IMG/VR virus record: IMGVR_UViG_3300034066_001074
Location: 1 to 39,656 of that record
Strand: one strand, 5' to 3'
DNA from: a virus
Length of the DNA: 39,656 nucleotides
The position numbers were made by a program, and so were the translations under genes. Of the stretch, positions 12,334 through 22,212 are shown piece after piece; position 1 is the first letter of the stretch, and every line of letters begins with the position of its first letter. The notes under the pieces are model-generated. The model saw nothing but the letters and a program-made list of their open reading frames with translations. It did no database searches and was not told the DNA's origin.

Positions 12334-13911
12334 TTAAGATGCTAGGCGCGTTTTGAGTGTGGAAATGTTGATTTCCTGAGCCGCAACATATCCATTGGAA
12401 ATTTGATATTTTCCAGTTCCTCCGTTGTATGCGAGTCCAATTTGGTTTGCTCCGGCAGCGCCTGCTACGATTGTTGCGGCCCCAGATACCTTTGTAACTG
12501 TGCCAGCAAACACCAAAAACATTCCAAGGTCGCCAGTCGTGTTGCTATGAATCAGTACAAGCCCGGACCCAACGCCAAGCTGGTACGGAGTGCCATTTGC
12601 AATTGAGATTGCACCTTGTTTCGCACAATCAATGCCCCAGTCTACAGAGGGAACTGCGTTTGTCGTAATTGCAGTTCCAGCTCCAATGTTTGGATAGACT
12701 GTTTTGTTCGTTCCAGTGCCTCCGTCAAAAAGTGCGCCTGTTGTGTTCCCAAATAAATTATTATTTGAAACCACATAACTATTTGATGCGCCCGAAGCGA
12801 TGTAAATTCCCCACTGAGAATTGCCAGCAAACTCACCAGTGTCTCCACAGGTGGAATTACTTATTTTGAAATCTGTCATGCCAGAAGCAACAGCAATTCC
12901 ATTCCCGGTATTTCCACCAAACGAGCACCCAAAAACATTTATATTGGTAGCGTACTGTTCAATGTAAAGACCATCTCCAGATCCACCTGATGCACTTGTG
13001 TTTCCAGATGCTTGGACTGAAACAAAATCAACCTGCTGCACAGGGGCGGTTACAGTTCCAGAAACAAGTATTCCTCCTCTTGTGTTTGAACATGCCCAAA
13101 CTTGAGAAAGTTTAACTAGATTTACAAACCCACCAGAAACAAAGACTCCGTACTTATTTCCAGAATCAAAATAACTGTCTGAAATAAACAACGCTTGGAT
13201 TCTTGATGCTGTTCCATTTGGAATCAATTCAAGTCCATTCCCAGAATGCAATGTCGAGACATTTGAAATAACACCATTACCACAGGATGAAATGCTAATT
13301 CCTGCTAGTGATTGCAAAACCGAAGATTGACCTTTAATCGTAAGATTTTTTAACGTGATGTCAGTAGATCCTTGCGCGGCAGGCCCTCCTGTTGTCACTG
13401 AATCAATGACGATATTTTTGTTTGTATTATTTGCAAAAATACAATCAGAAACATTGAAGCCATTTGTGGCAATCCCAGTATGAGTAATCCCATTGTATCC
13501 ATTTAAGAACTGACAGTTCTTAATTTGGATATAATAAACTCCACTGGATCTAATAAATTCTCCAGACGATCTAACTACAGAAGACTTAAAAATTATCGAA
13601 TCAACTGTTGGGCCAGAATCAAAGGCCCACGAAGAAACGGTGGATAAATTCAAAATTGTTCCACTTGTAGTTGTAGAAAGCAAAACAGTGGCATTTTCTC
13701 CAACTAAACTTACTGGAGATTGAATCTGGATTTGACCTGTTACTTTGTAGGTTCCAGTTGGAAGATTAACAGTGCCTCCTGTTGCCACGCTATTGATAGC
13801 CGCCTGAATAGCCGCAGTATCATCAGTCACCCCGTCTCCCACTGCTCCAAACTCCAAGACTGAGACGATGCCGTTTAGCTTTGATGCGTTTTGAAAAGAT
13901 TTGCTGCTCAT
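12334..13911 (-). CDS. Second tailspike or depolymerase with pectate-lyase fold (525 aa)
   Basis: ATG 13911 lies 4 bp after the upstream stop. The product begins directly with a pectate-lyase superfamily entry strand: VLEFGAVGDGVTDDTAAIQA, then TVNLPTGTYKVTGQIQIQSP. A long right-handed beta-helix follows, rich in N/S/G turns (ISISSCGNGVISNVSTLHSG), and a C-terminal beta domain ends LKTRLAS. Unlike the preceding spike it has no head-binding domain, so it must attach through another protein or the first spike. The gene is visibly more AT-rich than its neighbours, suggesting recent acquisition. It probably binds or cleaves capsule or O-antigen. Confidence 0.85.
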   Translation of the reverse strand: MSSKSFQNASKLNGIVSVLEFGAVGDGVTDDTAAIQAAINSVATGGTVNLPTGTYKVTGQIQIQSPVSLVGENATVLLSTTTSGTILNLSTVSSWAFDSGPTVDSIIFKSSVVRSSGEFIRSSGVYYIQIKNCQFLNGYNGITHTGIATNGFNVSDCIFANNTNKNIVIDSVTTGGPAAQGSTDITLKNLTIKGQSSVLQSLAGISISSCGNGVISNVSTLHSGNGLELIPNGTASRIQALFISDSYFDSGNKYGVFVSGGFVNLVKLSQVWACSNTRGGILVSGTVTAPVQQVDFVSVQASGNTSASGGSGDGLYIEQYATNINVFGCSFGGNTGNGIAVASGMTDFKISNSTCGDTGEFAGNSQWGIYIASGASNSYVVSNNNLFGNTTGALFDGGTGTNKTVYPNIGAGTAITTNAVPSVDWGIDCAKQGAISIANGTPYQLGVGSGLVLIHSNTTGDLGMFLVFAGTVTKVSGAATIVAGAAGANQIGLAYNGGTGKYQISNGYVAAQEINISTLKTRLAS

Positions 13912-13915
13912 AGGA

Positions 13916-16018
13916 TTAGTTTGCGCTGCGTGACAATTCGTACCAGTTAGTGCCATCACAAATCAGTGTGAGCGTGTACGAAGCTGCACATGTCCATCCG
14001 CCGTTTAACTTAAGATTGTTTCCGTCAAACACAGAAAGCGTTGCGTTTCCAATGAATGTAAGGATACGCCCCTTGGCCCCTGAATTTGCATCAATGCTTG
14101 TAACATTGTTTGCGCCGGCAAGATAAACTGTATTCTCAGCAAGAGGAACACTCAGCACTCCAGATACATTTGCTGAGACAGTAGACATCATCTTGTCTGT
14201 CAAAATAGTTCCAACCCGAATATTTCTGCCAGAAGAGTCGTTTTGAATGTCTTTGGTAGTGCCCTTAAACCTGCCGTTGATGCTTACCTGGTCTACAGTG
14301 CCGGCAAGATAAACTCCGAATGCTGGAGTAAACATTCCTGACTCTTCAACACATGCAAGCAGCTTGTATCCAGTGCCGCTACCTCCAACAACAATTCCAC
14401 ATCCAGAAGTGCCTGCTGTATTTATGCTGTAAGCAGACTCCAAGTTTACAGTGATATTGTCTCCTTTAAGGATCAAGACTGCATCAAGAACAATGTAAAA
14501 AGCCTGAGCAATTGATACTGTAAAAGGATTTTTAGTTAGACACTCAATTTCAACTCCACGATTACAGTTGTAAACTTGAGCAAGTCGAATGGAATGTGCT
14601 CCCTGATCTCCTGTGTATCCAACGGGCTCCTTGATGTATACGCCGCGTCCATTGGGAACTGAATCAATGTATGTGTTGCTTGTGTTAAGTGCGGTACACA
14701 AAGCAGTCGCATCCTGTGGCTGCACTAGAATAGCGGCACTCTGACAGAATCCAACGTGACCGCCATTAATCCAAACGCCATCAAAGCAATTTAGGATTAT
14801 TCCGTAATCAAGGTAGTTTGCGCCTCCAGCCCTTTGGCCTCTCCAGTCTACCCCGGTAAAGTGAATCTCAGATGGAGTAACTCCACCGGATGCCTTTGAA
14901 ACTGTCAGCAAGTAGCTTCCAGTTTTTAGGGAGGTAAAGTTATTGTCAGAGCGTAGTGTTACTGAAGTAAACAAAGAGTCTGTAACGCTCTCTAAGAGCA
15001 GGCAGCCAAAGTACTCACGAATGTCAACATCAAGGCAGCGGACACCATTGCAGTTTGCAAAACGAACAAGTGCTCCACTGGTTTGGTTTTGTGCGCCGCC
15101 AATAATTGTCATCTCACGGATTCCACCTCCAGACAATGGGGTGCCTGTGGTTCCTGTGTACGACAAGAAATTTCCACTTACCTGAAAGCCATACAAGAAA
15201 GTTGCTGATGTACCAGCGCCGGCAAGGTGAATGTTGTTGCCAGTGATGCTCAGCCCAGAATTGGCCCTGTACGTCCCGGCGGGAAAGTAAACACAGCCTT
15301 GTCCAACTGCCTGTGCTGCATTGATGGCTGCCTGAATAGCAGCAGTATCGTCTATTACGCCATTGCCAGCCGCACCAAAATCCTTAACAGAAAAGACTTC
15401 GCGAGCCTTGTCCTGCATGTTCCGCGTGATTGCACCTGTGCCGGCTTGGATGAATGACACAGCAGAACCAGGAGTTTGGTCACCAGTAATGACTGCACCG
15501 CCTTGGAACAAGAACTGGTCACCAGCAGCAGCCGGCGCAGTCAACGTGATGGTCACGCTGTTCGTTTCCAAGTAGTCGAGACCAAGGTTTAGCCTGAGCC
15601 CGTTTCGGAACACTTGCATCGTGTCAGTACCGGGCAGGTAGCTAAACACAGTCAGCGTAAACGTAAGCTGTCCAGCAGTCGCAGTAATGAGCTGCGTAGA
15701 GATGTCGAACACCGATGTAGGCGCATCAGACTGGTCAAACGCAGAGAAGACAAGAGCACGATTCTTGTTCCTAACCGTGATCGAGTATGTGTCAGTTGCA
15801 GAGTAGAACCTGCTAGGCGTTCCCTGCCTGCTAGGATAGCCACCAACAGTACGAACAGGCTGTGCCGCAGGAATGGTCAATGCTGCGTCCCAGAACACGT
15901 TTACAGGGGCTGTCTCTGGATTCAGGTTAGACTGGCCGATATAGATGTAACCACCCTCTAGCGGGGCTCCTGTCGTGTCAGTGAAGAATGGAAATGGTGA
16001 TACGATGGAAGAGGACAT
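13916..16018 (-). CDS. Tailspike with P22-type head-binding domain and pectate-lyase beta-helix (700 aa)
   Basis: Residues 1-100 match the P22 gp9 head-binding domain (PFFTDTTGAPLEGGYIYIGQ, ALTIPAAQPVRTVGGYPSR, DTYSITVRNK). Residues about 105-175 form a beta domain (TAGQLTFTLTVFSYLPGTDT...MQVFRNGLRL). From about 208, VKDFGAAGNGVIDDTAAIQA then CVYFPAGTYRANSGLSI opens a pectate-lyase-fold beta-helix. The C-terminus is a compact beta domain ending TNWYELSRSAN. The spike should attach to the portal-proximal tail and bind or degrade surface polysaccharide. Its start overlaps the ejection protein stop (TAATG). Confidence 0.9.
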   Translation of the reverse strand: MSSSIVSPFPFFTDTTGAPLEGGYIYIGQSNLNPETAPVNVFWDAALTIPAAQPVRTVGGYPSRQGTPSRFYSATDTYSITVRNKNRALVFSAFDQSDAPTSVFDISTQLITATAGQLTFTLTVFSYLPGTDTMQVFRNGLRLNLGLDYLETNSVTITLTAPAAAGDQFLFQGGAVITGDQTPGSAVSFIQAGTGAITRNMQDKAREVFSVKDFGAAGNGVIDDTAAIQAAINAAQAVGQGCVYFPAGTYRANSGLSITGNNIHLAGAGTSATFLYGFQVSGNFLSYTGTTGTPLSGGGIREMTIIGGAQNQTSGALVRFANCNGVRCLDVDIREYFGCLLLESVTDSLFTSVTLRSDNNFTSLKTGSYLLTVSKASGGVTPSEIHFTGVDWRGQRAGGANYLDYGIILNCFDGVWINGGHVGFCQSAAILVQPQDATALCTALNTSNTYIDSVPNGRGVYIKEPVGYTGDQGAHSIRLAQVYNCNRGVEIECLTKNPFTVSIAQAFYIVLDAVLILKGDNITVNLESAYSINTAGTSGCGIVVGGSGTGYKLLACVEESGMFTPAFGVYLAGTVDQVSINGRFKGTTKDIQNDSSGRNIRVGTILTDKMMSTVSANVSGVLSVPLAENTVYLAGANNVTSIDANSGAKGRILTFIGNATLSVFDGNNLKLNGGWTCAASYTLTLICDGTNWYELSRSAN

Positions 16019-19000
16019 TACTGGGACTCCTGTTGAGGTGTAACAAATGGCTGAGGAGGCGCGACAAAGTACATGCGCACGAACTCGTTTACTTTTGGAA
16101 GGTTTTCTGGAGTGATCTTTTTAAGGGCCATTTTTGCCACTTCTGGGTCGAGCATAGCATCACTCAATAGCTGTATCACTCGATCCTTTGTGTCTCCAGT
16201 CCACTGCTTCCTTATAAGGGACAAGGTGCTTGTAAGCAACTTTCCCTTGCCGGGCTCGATGCCGCTGACGACACGCTCGATGACTCCAAGAATGTTGTCC
16301 TCAATTTCCTTGTCAACACGCTGCTCCAGAACGCCTGCAAGATTGGTAATTGACTCTCCAGGGGATGCCTGAAGTCTGTCAGCCATCATCTTGGCTTTCT
16401 TCTGGGCAGTTCGTATTGCATTTAATTCTGGTGAGTTCTTGCCGAAAACAGCATCAAAAGATTCAACGTTCTTTTTGACTGCAATAAAATTAATTGTATC
16501 TGCAAGCGAAACAGCAAGGTCGGCGGCAGTCAGCTCACCTTCTCTGTATCCAAGTTTTGTTTCCCTTGCGAGTCTGCTGTTCTCTTCAATGTATTGCTTG
16601 AAAGCATTCTGAATAGCCTGCTTTGTGCGCCCAGACTTGTCCAAGTCTGCGAGCTTCATTAGCTCACGGAAACGATTCGGAGCATTATCCTTGTCAGCAA
16701 TACTTTTGACCACCGCAGCCGGGCTGCCCTTGATGAACTTCTTGGCAACAGTGGCATCTATCTTTTTTTCAGCATCTTTATTGATGGCCTTGATTTCTGC
16801 CTTTGCCGTATCTCTGATCTCTTTGGCTTGCTCCTTGGCTGTTGCTATGGCTTCTGCGCCTTGGCCCTGAGCGTTGTCCAAAGCCCGTTTTGCTGCTGCG
16901 TCAGCCTCTGCAAGAATGTTTTTAGAAGACTTCTCAGCAGCCTGTACTCCCGCCTTCGCTTGCTCAACATTCAGGTCGGCTGCCTTTACCCTACCCAGTC
17001 CAGTTTCAATCGGGCCTGTCAAAGACTGCACAAGCGGAGTTAGTTCAGGGAATGCAGTTGTCCAGTCTGCTCCAGTCGCGTTGCCTGGTTTGCCTTCAGA
17101 AAGCCAATTCTGCACGGCCTCTTGAGTTGGTGTCGGTCCAAGCTCAGATGACATGCGCTCCACCATTGCGTCTGTCGTTGCCTTAATCCCGGTAGGGCTG
17201 CCTTCGAGAGCTGCTCTCAGTTGCAACAAGTCTTCCTTGCTGCCAAAAAACTGGTCAAGCGTTTGACTTGCAGGCACTGGACCATCAGCGCGAACAACAG
17301 CTCCCATTGGGCCATCAAGAAATGTTTCAGCAAACCTGAAGTACTTTGAGTTGATTTCTTTTAGAAGCTGGTTTGCCTCTCCAGCCTTTTCCATGTCACG
17401 CTCAATGGCCTTTTTAACTGCTGTAAGAGCGCCTGCTCTCACACGGTTTCCAGACACAACCGCTTCTCCAATCTCGCCCGCAATCTCAGAACGTCTCTCC
17501 TTTAGTATTTCAAGAGAATCAACTTTTTTCTTTTTGTAAGAATTTATAATTGCATTTACCGCCTGAGAATCTTGCCTGCCAATCTCTTTGGTTTTTGCCT
17601 TAAATGCTTTTGCTGCTCCCAGCATGTTTTCTACAGGAACTTCTGCCTGGGCAATGCGTGGATCACGGTAAAGCTCGTCAAACTGCTTTTTTTGGCTTTG
17701 AAAATTCTCTGTAAGAACCTCTTTTGCTAACTCATTCCTTGCGGAACGCTTTGCCTCGCGGCCAAGACGATCCCTGTAAGAAAACAGTGCCTCGTATGCT
17801 GCCTGAAGTTCTAGCTGAACATTGTTTGCAGCCTGCTCCATGCTTAAAAGCCCGTTTCTGGCTCCCTGCATGATGGCATCTGCCCTCGTCATGCCTTCAG
17901 TAAGAATCTGAGAAGCCTGCTGTTCTCCGTTTGCTTTAAGCTCTTCAGCGGCTGCATTTGCCGCGTTCATCAGGGCACTAGCATCGTCTGCTGCGGTCTG
18001 CTTTATTTGCTCTACGCTTGCGCGTTTCCCCAAAATGTACTCGCGCCTAGCAGCTTGAATTCGCCCTGAAATCTCTTCTGGAGACGCGCCTTCCTGTGCA
18101 AGTCTTGCGCTCAGTTCACTGGAAATGGCCTGAATGTTTTTCTGATCTCGCTCTTGCAGTACTGCATTCTTGCTTTTTGCAGTAAGCACGCGCTGAAGAT
18201 TTATGAGATCCTTTTGCCCGGTCACCTCCCCGGTCATTGGCTCAAAGCCTGCCGTCCTGATTTCAGCCGCCCTTTCAATGGCATCAATGGCTGCTGTCGG
18301 GTCTGCTGTAAATGCTCCTAGAGCCTCGTTGCGCTGCTTGATTGCTGCTGCTTCGGTTCTAAGGGCCTTAGACCTAAACATGCCCGGCAGATCCCTTGCC
18401 TGTGCGGCAACTGCTCCTTGAACTGCTCGTTCTGCCAATGCTGATAAATTCAGTTTGCCTTCTTGAGCCTGCCTTACGGCCTCCATACCGGCACTAACTA
18501 CAGCGCCTCCAACTGCCTTGGCAGCTCCAAGTTTTCCTCCTGTTACAAAGGCTGGAAGCGTTTCGCCAGTCAGCTTTGCATACCTGCTTGCACGATCCTG
18601 CTCCGCAAAAGAAGCCCTTGCACGCTCCTCTGTGGTCATTGGGGTGACTGCTTCTTCAATCTTGCCCCCAAGGTAACCTCCAATCAGTCCTGTCTGAACT
18701 GTTCCAACGCCGGGGGTAGCCCCAGTCAAGCCAAGCAGTCCAGCTCCACCAATGGCTCCAGGAATACCTCCTTGTTCGTAACCAAGTACTGCTCCAGTCA
18801 CTGCGCCAACGGCACCACCAATAAGAGGAACACTGCCAGCAGCCTCGCCAACATATCCTCCAATAGTAGGCCCAATAGCCTCTACAAAGCCCTGCTTGAA
18901 CGCGCCTGCCGGACTCTGCATCTCTGACTTGTACTGCTCCCACAGACCAGCAAGAACAGGAGTACGTTCAGCGTCAAACTGCGTGCTTGGATTGATGTTG

Positions 19001-19368
19001 CCGGCAGCTACCTGCTGGTTGAAGTAATCCCTGATTGAGGGATTTCTCGCCATCGTTCCGTAGATCGCATCAACCTCAGACTGGGTGATGCTTTCAGCTT
19101 GAGGCGAAACAGCCTTTAAGATGTCAGCAGCAAGCTCTTTAGGAGGAGGAGTATTGTCGAGAGTTGCTCCAACTTCTTCAGGTGGACGGCCAGCAAACTC
19201 AATGGGAGTCACCAGCATGTCTGGACGCTCAACTGGCATCTGTGCGCCGGCAGAGGCTTGTTGAGCCTGCGTTTCACGAATCCAATCAGCTAACGCTTTA
19301 GCGTCCTCCGTATTGCCGGCGGCATCTGCCTTTTCTAAAGCAGAAAAAAGCTCATCAATAGTAGCCAT
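16018..19368 (-). CDS. Large internal virion / DNA-ejection protein (1116 aa)
   Basis: The protein opens MATIDELFSALEKADAAGNTEDAKALADWI, a helical entry motif seen in phage ejection proteins. Residues about 165-240 are very glycine-rich and hydrophobic (GGAVGAVTGAVLGYEQGGIP, GLIGGYLGGKIEEAV), suitable for membrane insertion. Most of the rest is long alanine/glutamate/lysine coiled coil (residues about 330-900). No lytic transglycosylase motif was found. By position (after gp7-like and the 507-aa gene, before the spike) it corresponds to P22 gp16/gp20-type proteins that leave the capsid and form the channel for DNA. Confidence 0.75.
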   Translation of the reverse strand: MATIDELFSALEKADAAGNTEDAKALADWIRETQAQQASAGAQMPVERPDMLVTPIEFAGRPPEEVGATLDNTPPPKELAADILKAVSPQAESITQSEVDAIYGTMARNPSIRDYFNQQVAAGNINPSTQFDAERTPVLAGLWEQYKSEMQSPAGAFKQGFVEAIGPTIGGYVGEAAGSVPLIGGAVGAVTGAVLGYEQGGIPGAIGGAGLLGLTGATPGVGTVQTGLIGGYLGGKIEEAVTPMTTEERARASFAEQDRASRYAKLTGETLPAFVTGGKLGAAKAVGGAVVSAGMEAVRQAQEGKLNLSALAERAVQGAVAAQARDLPGMFRSKALRTEAAAIKQRNEALGAFTADPTAAIDAIERAAEIRTAGFEPMTGEVTGQKDLINLQRVLTAKSKNAVLQERDQKNIQAISSELSARLAQEGASPEEISGRIQAARREYILGKRASVEQIKQTAADDASALMNAANAAAEELKANGEQQASQILTEGMTRADAIMQGARNGLLSMEQAANNVQLELQAAYEALFSYRDRLGREAKRSARNELAKEVLTENFQSQKKQFDELYRDPRIAQAEVPVENMLGAAKAFKAKTKEIGRQDSQAVNAIINSYKKKKVDSLEILKERRSEIAGEIGEAVVSGNRVRAGALTAVKKAIERDMEKAGEANQLLKEINSKYFRFAETFLDGPMGAVVRADGPVPASQTLDQFFGSKEDLLQLRAALEGSPTGIKATTDAMVERMSSELGPTPTQEAVQNWLSEGKPGNATGADWTTAFPELTPLVQSLTGPIETGLGRVKAADLNVEQAKAGVQAAEKSSKNILAEADAAAKRALDNAQGQGAEAIATAKEQAKEIRDTAKAEIKAINKDAEKKIDATVAKKFIKGSPAAVVKSIADKDNAPNRFRELMKLADLDKSGRTKQAIQNAFKQYIEENSRLARETKLGYREGELTAADLAVSLADTINFIAVKKNVESFDAVFGKNSPELNAIRTAQKKAKMMADRLQASPGESITNLAGVLEQRVDKEIEDNILGVIERVVSGIEPGKGKLLTSTLSLIRKQWTGDTKDRVIQLLSDAMLDPEVAKMALKKITPENLPKVNEFVRMYFVAPPQPFVTPQQESQ

Positions 19369-20891
19369 TAGCGGTACTTGTTAAGAAGTGATTGCCTCTC
19401 AGGCGTGCCAGAAATTTGGCTTGGAGCGGAAACAGGACGAGGCTGTTGCTGCTGCGGAGCGCCACCCAGATTGAACATGTTTGGAACAGGAGTTCTGCCT
19501 GTCTGTTCAGCCTCTTTAATGCGCTTCAGTCTAATAGCATCATCTAGCACATCCTGTTCGCTCTTCTTCTTGTAACCAGCTTGGAGCTTTGTAAGAACCT
19601 GTTGATAGGATTCTCCTGGCTTCACTGTTATGCCGGCCACTTCAAACCCAACAGGAGCCTTGGATTGCAATGAGCGAGCATTTTGCTGCCATGCTGCATT
19701 CAGTTCCTTCCTGTCAGCGTCTGCGAGTTCAACCTTTTGAACCAACCTAGCCCAACTAAGAAGTTCCTGTGGGCCGGCCTTCATTACATCAGGAGCGCCT
19801 TTATCCAGACGAGCACCCTCTTTTTCAGATAGCGACCCCTTCAATCCAGCGGCCTTTGCAATCCACTCTTTGGTTGCGTATGGCTGAATGCTTGCCCGTA
19901 AGTTTTGTGCCCTTGTAGTGTCTCCAGAAATTGAAGAAAAAAAGTTTTGAAAAGAGGCCTCGACTCCAGACTTAAACTCCTTTGGATTCTGTTCAGCAAA
20001 TTTTAGCAATTCATTAACAGAATCAGTAACCCCAGCAACATTCATCCTAGCTGTCACTGCTTCATCTGTAAGAGCATTGATGTCTGACTGCTGCTTGTCA
20101 GAAATCTTTTCTCCACCGGGAGCCAGCTTGGCTTTTTCTGCCTTTGCGCCTGCAAGTTCTTTTTCAGTCTCTGCTTCTGTCTTGGCAAGTTTGCCCTTTA
20201 ACTCAGAGGCATCAATGAACTGCTTTAGTTTCTTTTCGTCCCTAGCAAGATGCCCTACGATAGTTGCGTATGCCTCTGCTGAATCTTCAGCAATTTGAGA
20301 ATCTCCAAACTTAAAGAATGCAGATGCTGTTTTGAATCCAAGTTTATCAGCTTCTGTAATTCCTTGTTTTGTAATCTTATCAGCAACATCTTTACGTCCT
20401 TGAGAGATTGCAATGCCTGCCTTCATTGCATAGTCGTCAATCAACTTCAACTCAGGCTCTTTTTGGCTAGCATAAAAATCTTGCAAGCCTTTTCCAATTT
20501 TTGCGTCTTTAGTTAAAGATAACCTTGCAAGCCTCTCGACATCTTCCTTTGCCCATTCTGAAACCGGCTTACTTGTAAAGGTGTCTACTTCTTTAATGTA
20601 ATCTTGCTGTCTCTTCACCTCGTCAGCACTGAGGTTTAATCCTCGTGTAGATGCGGTAGACTGGGCAGCACTGGCCTGAGCAGCTTTAATCTGCTCCCGA
20701 ACCTTGTCCATCTCTAGTGGCTGCATCTGCTGCTGAAATGCCGCATTCTGCTGCGCAATGGCAGCCTGCTGCTGCTGAATCGCACTCTGGTCCTCCATCT
20801 GCTGGAGTTGCCGAATCCCCATCAGGCTCTGCAAGAAATTCTGAGCAGGAGGCTGAGGGATATTGACAGTGTAGTCGTAGGGTCCGGCCAT
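19368..20891 (-). CDS. Internal virion / DNA-ejection protein, coiled coil (507 aa)
   Basis: The N-terminus is glutamine-rich helix (FLQSLMGIRQLQQMEDQSAI, AAIAQQNAAFQQQMQPLEMD), followed by long charged helices. The C-terminus has PNMFNLGGAPQQQQPRP and ends SLLNKYR. It sits between the gp7-like protein and the 1116-aa ejection protein, where P22 encodes gp20. The low-complexity Q-rich start and coiled coil agree with an ejected capsid protein. The start shares no SD; the leader is A/T-rich. Confidence 0.7.
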   Translation of the reverse strand: MAGPYDYTVNIPQPPAQNFLQSLMGIRQLQQMEDQSAIQQQQAAIAQQNAAFQQQMQPLEMDKVREQIKAAQASAAQSTASTRGLNLSADEVKRQQDYIKEVDTFTSKPVSEWAKEDVERLARLSLTKDAKIGKGLQDFYASQKEPELKLIDDYAMKAGIAISQGRKDVADKITKQGITEADKLGFKTASAFFKFGDSQIAEDSAEAYATIVGHLARDEKKLKQFIDASELKGKLAKTEAETEKELAGAKAEKAKLAPGGEKISDKQQSDINALTDEAVTARMNVAGVTDSVNELLKFAEQNPKEFKSGVEASFQNFFSSISGDTTRAQNLRASIQPYATKEWIAKAAGLKGSLSEKEGARLDKGAPDVMKAGPQELLSWARLVQKVELADADRKELNAAWQQNARSLQSKAPVGFEVAGITVKPGESYQQVLTKLQAGYKKKSEQDVLDDAIRLKRIKEAEQTGRTPVPNMFNLGGAPQQQQPRPVSAPSQISGTPERQSLLNKYR

Positions 20892-20896
20892 AAAAA

Positions 20897-21769
20897 TTAT
20901 GATTGTTTATACCACCCGCCCGGGCCACCTGGGCCTTCTGGTGCAAAATAAGCAACAGGAGCGCCTCCGTACATTTTCTGTGCCTGCTGATACGTCCCAG
21001 CAAACCCGCCAGTTCCAATGCCAGAAGACATGCTGGGCCTACTGGCCTGCTGCATGGCAAATAAATTCTGCCCTAGATTTCCAATGGAAGTTACAGCCCC
21101 ACCAAGTCCTTGTGCTTGAGCATTAGCAGCGCCTGTAATGCCAGCAGCCTGTGCAGCTCCCATTTGTGTCATAAAGTTTCCAACATTTGCAGCGGCTTGC
21201 TGTTCTTGTGAAGTAAGTCCAGCGGCTGTTTGCTGGCCAATTCCAAGTAAGTTTTGAGCTGCTGTTCCACCCATAGCTGTTAATCCAGCCAGCTTGCCGT
21301 ATTGAGACTCAATAAGCTGATTGAGTAGTGCTGGACGAAACTGTGCCAGTGCTCCTTGCACATTGCCACCACGAAGGCCGCCAGTAGCAGCAGCATTTTG
21401 AAGAATGCCCTGTTCCCCCTGTCTTGCCATCTCTTGAAACTGGGCACCCTGTTCGATGCCCTGAATGGCAGCCTGCTGTTCTCCTGCGCCACGAAGCCCA
21501 AGAAGCCCCTGCATTCCCTGAAGTGCCTGTCCTCCAGCTTGGATGTATGGCTGAGTCAGATCAGGTTTTCCGGCTTGGATGTATGGCGCAAGAATGTTGC
21601 GAATAACATCAAGCTGTTGCTGTTGCACTTTTACAGCCTCTTGAGTTGCTGCTGTCTGAGCACGGGCGGCTCCTTTAGCAGCCTTTGCGCCTTTTTGTCC
21701 TGAGTACAGTGATGTCCCTGCGCCCAATAGTGCACTGCCGCCTATGATTCCAGTTACTGGATCTGCCAT
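20897..21769 (-). CDS. P22 gp7-like DNA-transfer protein (290 aa)
   Basis: A hydrophobic glycine-rich start (DPVTGIIGGSALLGAGTSLY) is followed by the segment GAQFQEMARQGEQGILQNAA, ATGGLRGGNVQGALAQFRPA and LLNQLIESQYGKLAGLTAMG, which I recognise as the typical core of P22 gp7-type injection proteins. The C-terminus is alanine/glycine-rich, ending GPGGPGGWYKQS. In P22 gp7 is ejected with the DNA. The gene overlaps the previous one by 16 bp. Confidence 0.8.
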   Translation of the reverse strand: MADPVTGIIGGSALLGAGTSLYSGQKGAKAAKGAARAQTAATQEAVKVQQQQLDVIRNILAPYIQAGKPDLTQPYIQAGGQALQGMQGLLGLRGAGEQQAAIQGIEQGAQFQEMARQGEQGILQNAAATGGLRGGNVQGALAQFRPALLNQLIESQYGKLAGLTAMGGTAAQNLLGIGQQTAAGLTSQEQQAAANVGNFMTQMGAAQAAGITGAANAQAQGLGGAVTSIGNLGQNLFAMQQASRPSMSSGIGTGGFAGTYQQAQKMYGGAPVAYFAPEGPGGPGGWYKQS

Positions 21770-22212
21770 ACAAACTCCTTTCGATACGATTCAAAATCCT
21801 CTCCGTATAACTTCAGTACATCGCCAGAAAGCTCAGTTGCCCTTTTGACTCCATGACATGCCTGAACTGCGATCATGCAAAGGTCATAGAAAGCCGCTCT
21901 CCAAGCAAATGACATCTCGTTAGCCTGTCCTGCACGCTCAACAGCATCACTTCCCTGCCACTTAAGGATACTAAGAGCCACTACTGGAAGCAGTGTTGTA
22001 GAGTTTGCAGCAAAGAAGGGATTCAGCGGCATCGCAACAAGCGTGTTCCAGATGCACTTGTTTAACTCCTCCCGAGAGACTTCGTCACCATCTGCGACAT
22101 CGTCAAAGACCTGGGTCACCTGAAACATCATCAATAGCCACTCAATGGCAGAAGCAGGCAACTGGAAGTGTTCTTCCAGATTCTGCCTCAGTGATGTCAG
22201 GCGCTCATCCAC
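21754..22212 (-). CDS. Helical virion-module protein (152 aa)
   Basis: GTG at 22212 shares a base with the upstream stop (TAGTG), which favours it as the start. The product is helical: LTSLRQNLEEHFQLPASAIE, then NPFFAANSTTLLPVVALSIL and AWRAAFYDLCMIAVQACHGV. It occupies the place of P22 gene 14 (assembly of ejection proteins), just before the gp7-like gene. Its length is similar, but I see no firm sequence match. A role in ejection-protein assembly is inferred only from position. Confidence 0.6.
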   Translation of the reverse strand: MDERLTSLRQNLEEHFQLPASAIEWLLMMFQVTQVFDDVADGDEVSREELNKCIWNTLVAMPLNPFFAANSTTLLPVVALSILKWQGSDAVERAGQANEMSFAWRAAFYDLCMIAVQACHGVKRATELSGDVLKLYGEDFESYRKEFVWQIQ

